From NCBI GenBank assembly GCA_021819985.1, contig JAKAEG010000150.1:1-7947 (forward strand): DNA of 7,947 bases, written 5' to 3'. Within the stretch, counting starts at the first letter, position 1. Each line of letters begins with the position of its first letter. The notes below the pieces were generated by a model, which searched no databases, was not told the DNA's origin, and saw only the letters and a list, made by a program, of their open reading frames with translations. The stretch is from Nitrospirota bacterium. GTDB taxonomy: Bacteria; Nitrospirota; Thermodesulfovibrionia; Thermodesulfovibrionales; JdFR-88. Position numbers and translations under genes: made by a program. Shown here piece after piece: positions 6,197-7,947 of the stretch.

Positions 6197-6214
6197 GTCC
6201 ACAGGGCTGTGGAC
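6197..6214. repeat. Perfect 18-bp inverted repeat in the secF-recJ spacer
   Basis: GTCCACAG-GG-CTGTGGAC is a perfect palindrome about 90 bp upstream of the recJ start. In RNA it would give a 7-bp stem with a GGGC-type tetraloop; in DNA it has the form of an operator for a dimeric regulator. No T-run follows in either direction. Confidence 0.6.
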
Positions 6215-6238
6215 AATCTATCAGGCCAGAGAGGATTC

Positions 6239-6275
6239 GCCGGAGCGGGTTTCGCGATGCATAACTCACTCCGGC
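6239..6275. repeat. Imperfect inverted repeat in the secF-recJ spacer
   Basis: The arms GCCGGAG (6239-6245) and CTCCGGC (6269-6275) pair perfectly. GGGTT (6247-6251) and AACTC (6263-6267) extend the stem after one mismatch, leaving an 11-base loop. In the minus-strand transcript the stem is weaker, with one mismatch and one wobble. Confidence 0.5.
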
Positions 6276-6279
6276 TTGG

Positions 6280-6320
6280 AAAAAAGAAAAAGAATCTTCG
6301 CGGGCATCAGCGCCTGCGCG
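6280..6320 (-). terminator. Possible imperfect terminator at the secF stop codon
   Basis: On the minus strand an imperfect stem (CGCG-CA-GGC, loop GCTGAT, GCC-CGCG; 6320-6299) spans the secF stop codon. Seven bases later the tract TTTTTCTTTTTT (6291-6280) follows. The bulge and the distance to the T-run make it suboptimal, so partial termination between secF and recJ is plausible but not certain. Confidence 0.35.
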
Positions 6321-7218
6321 ATATAGTTTTCCCGCCTATCAGGATGACCATCGGGCTTGCCACGAACCATGAGGAGTAAGTGCCTACGATAACGCCAAGG
6401 GTTATGGCCAGCGCGAAGTCATGTATTACCTCCCCGCCGAAAAACAGGAGCGCAAGCGATGAGAAAAGCACGGTCAGGGACGTTATGGCGGTCCTTGAAA
6501 GCACCTCGTTTATACTTTTGTTTACAATCTTCTCCACCGGATCTTTGAGCATGCTGCGCATATTTTCCCGGATACGGTCGAACACGACAACAGTGTCGGT
6601 GAGCGAATATCCGGCTATTATGAGCAGCGCGCTTATGAAGATCAGGTTTACTTCTTTTCCAAGCAGATAAAAAATGCCAAGCACCGCGAACACATCATGG
6701 AAAGTCGCTATGGCCGCTCCCACGCTGAAACGGAACTGAAAGCGCATCGTTATATATGCCAGAATGCCGATCGTGGCAAAGAGGATCGCCACTATGGCGT
6801 CCTTCCTTAGCCTGCCTCCGACCTTGGGGCCCACTTCGGTAGTGAGGTCCACTACAGGACCCGCGTAGGCGAACTTGGTTTTAAGTGTGCTGATTATGGA
6901 ATTGGATATGCCGCCCAGGGTTTCCTGTCTCCCTTTCACCATCACGATAAGCTTGTTTACAGTGGGAAGCTCCTGTAGCTGCAACCCCTTGAGGCCGGTG
7001 CCTTCAAGCGCGGCCCTTGCCTGGTTCAACGGCACCATTTTCTGGAATTTGACCTGCACCTCCGTGCCGCCCGCAAAGTCTATTCCCTCATTGCCGTGTC
7101 CGCTCCATATCATTACGAGGCCAAATATTCCAAGCCCTACCAGTGCTCCGGATATGAGGAACATGAATTTTCTTTTCCCCATGAAATCTATGGCGGTATT
7201 TTTTATGAACTCTATCAT
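6307..7218 (-). CDS. secF: Protein translocase subunit SecF
   Basis: SecF pairs with SecD in the inner membrane and uses proton-motive force to pull exported proteins through SecYEG from the periplasmic side. The 303-residue protein has the standard layout. TM1 is at about 17-38, followed by the periplasmic P1-type domain starting at GIDFAGGTEVQVKF (45-58). Five further membrane segments lie at about 140-158, 167-186, 190-212, 246-263 and 266-290. The signature GYSLTDTVVVFDRIREN (203-219) carries D208 and D214 of the proton-relay region, and VLSRTAITSLTVLFSSLALL (239-258) is typical of the family. The C terminus ends in a basic ISRRR tail on the cytosolic side. The start ATG overlaps the secD stop by four bases (ATGA), with GAGGA upstream inside secD. 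This indicates one mRNA and translational coupling. Confidence 0.97.
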   Translation of the reverse strand: MIEFIKNTAIDFMGKRKFMFLISGALVGLGIFGLVMIWSGHGNEGIDFAGGTEVQVKFQKMVPLNQARAALEGTGLKGLQLQELPTVNKLIVMVKGRQETLGGISNSIISTLKTKFAYAGPVVDLTTEVGPKVGGRLRKDAIVAILFATIGILAYITMRFQFRFSVGAAIATFHDVFAVLGIFYLLGKEVNLIFISALLIIAGYSLTDTVVVFDRIRENMRSMLKDPVEKIVNKSINEVLSRTAITSLTVLFSSLALLFFGGEVIHDFALAITLGVIVGTYSSWFVASPMVILIGGKTISRRR

Positions 7219-7947
7219 ATGCTTAATTTCCTCACTTCTTTTTTCAGGTGCATGAGGTCAAAAATGGTTTTTGTGCCCACCAGCGAGGTGAACAGGTTTA
7301 TGGCAACGCCCAGCGAAAGCGTTACCGCGAACCCTTTTATCGGGCCGGTGCCGAACTGGAAAAGAACAGCCGAAGTTATGAGCGTGGTCACATGAGAGTC
7401 GAATATCGTCCAGAACGCCTTGTTATATCCGCTTTCCACCGCCGCCTTGGGAGTTTTGCCCGCCCTCAGTTCCTCTCTCATCCTCTCGAACATAAGGACA
7501 TTGGAGTCCACAGCCATACCAATGGCCAGTATGACACCGGCGATGCCGGGCAGCGAGAGAGTGGCGTTAAGCGAAGCCATGGCCCCCATTAAAAACAGCA
7601 GGTTGAGAATAACGGCGAAATCGGCGATGAGTCCCGATACCCTGTAATAGAAGATCATGAATCCAAGCACCACTATCAGTGCCACAATGCCCGCCTTCTC
7701 TCCGGCGAGTACCGAGTCCCGGCCAAGTGATGGCCCGACCGTCACGTTCTGCAGCATTTTAAGCGGGGCCTTGAGGGCTCCGGCCTTAAGGACGATGGAC
7801 AGGTCCTTTGCCTCTTCCATGGAGAAACTACCAGATATCTGGGCGCTTCCTCCAGAGATCCTCTCCCTTATTACAGGAGCGGAATAGACGTTGTTGTCCA
7901 GTATGATGGCAAGCCTTTTCTTTACGTTTGCGGCCGTTATCTGGTCG
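7215..7947 (-). CDS. secD: Protein translocase subunit SecD, C-terminal 243 residues; 5' end outside window
   Basis: This is the 3' part of secD, in frame from the window edge (first full codon 7946-7944) to a TGA at 7217-7215. The visible part starts within the P1 head/base region, RLAIILDNNVYSAPVIRE, followed by SGGSAQISG and the conserved EEAKDLSIVLKAGALKAPLK. NVTVGPSLGRDSV then leads into the membrane part: segments near AGIVALIVVLGFMIFYY and SGLIADFAVILNLLFLMGAM, and the signature LPGIAGVILAIGMAVDSNVL with the relay aspartate, then FERMREEL. The last two segments follow, TIFDSHVTTLITSAVLFQFG and IKGFAVTLSLGVAINLFTSL. An internal ATG at 7820 is not the start, because homologous sequence continues upstream through the edge. 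SecD and SecF are separate genes here rather than a fused SecDF. YajC often precedes secD but is outside the window. Confidence 0.96.
   Translation of the reverse strand, partial: DQITAANVKKRLAIILDNNVYSAPVIRERISGGSAQISGSFSMEEAKDLSIVLKAGALKAPLKMLQNVTVGPSLGRDSVLAGEKAGIVALIVVLGFMIFYYRVSGLIADFAVILNLLFLMGAMASLNATLSLPGIAGVILAIGMAVDSNVLMFERMREELRAGKTPKAAVESGYNKAFWTIFDSHVTTLITSAVLFQFGTGPIKGFAVTLSLGVAINLFTSLVGTKTIFDLMHLKKEVRKLSI

Larger units (their letters stand above)
6109..6306. other. secF-recJ spacer, 198 bp, hairpin-rich and without a gene
   Basis: No credible reading frame lies here. Read in the minus direction, it holds a U-rich tract just after the secF stop, an imperfect stem at 6239-6275, a perfect dyad at 6197-6214, and the weak recJ ribosome-binding site. 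No clear promoter for recJ was recognised. Confidence 0.6.

Noticed and set aside
6208..6216. TGTGGACAA, one mismatch from a DnaA box (TGTGGATAA)
   Set aside because: It is a single copy formed by one arm of the palindrome, with no cluster of boxes, no AT-rich unwinding element and no dnaA, dnaN or gidA-type neighbours. It does not support an origin.
7215..7820. A 201-residue protein starting at an internal ATG as a separate gene
   Set aside because: SecD homology continues upstream in the same frame to the window edge, so this is an internal methionine of a gene cut by the window.

Overview
The window carries ordinary bacterial chromosomal genes of moderate GC content, with frequent AGG (Arg) and ATA (Ile) codons. 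The minus-strand block secD-secF-recJ and the overall protein flavour suggest a Deltaproteobacteria/Desulfobacterota-like or Nitrospirota-like Gram-negative bacterium. That placement is inference from gene order and codon use, not a database match. No mobile element, CRISPR array or prophage signal was seen.

Plus strand, 1-4207. The window opens in the 3' end of folK (folate biosynthesis). A 137-bp gap with a candidate promoter leads to an overlapping two-gene unit. The first gene is an extended short-chain dehydrogenase/NAD-dependent epimerase-type protein (325-1317). The second is a serine palmitoyltransferase-like alpha-oxoamine synthase (1308-2504). Together they look like two of the three enzymes of bacterial ceramide/sphingolipid synthesis, cerR-like and spt-like. 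A strong intrinsic terminator (2536-2574) closes the unit. A small cupin (2616-2981) follows. After an AT-rich gap with a candidate promoter comes a short Old Yellow Enzyme-type flavoprotein (3098-4207) with a C-terminal four-cysteine motif but no NAD(P)H/FAD domain.

Minus strand, 4243-7947, convergent with the first half. In transcription order this is the 3' part of secD, secF (4-nt ATGA overlap with secD), a structured 198-bp spacer, recJ, and tRNA-Ala(CGC). SecD and SecF form the membrane complex that uses proton-motive force to help Sec export. RecJ is the 5'-3' single-strand DNA exonuclease. The tRNA has a complete cloverleaf with the G3-U70 alanine identity pair and no encoded CCA.

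The most interesting item is the cerR-spt pair. It implies that this organism makes sphingolipid-type membrane lipids, although the acyltransferase (bCerS-type) and any dedicated acyl carrier protein are not in the window. Next come the flavoprotein with an Fe-S-type motif but no partner reductase domain, and the hairpin-rich secF-recJ spacer.
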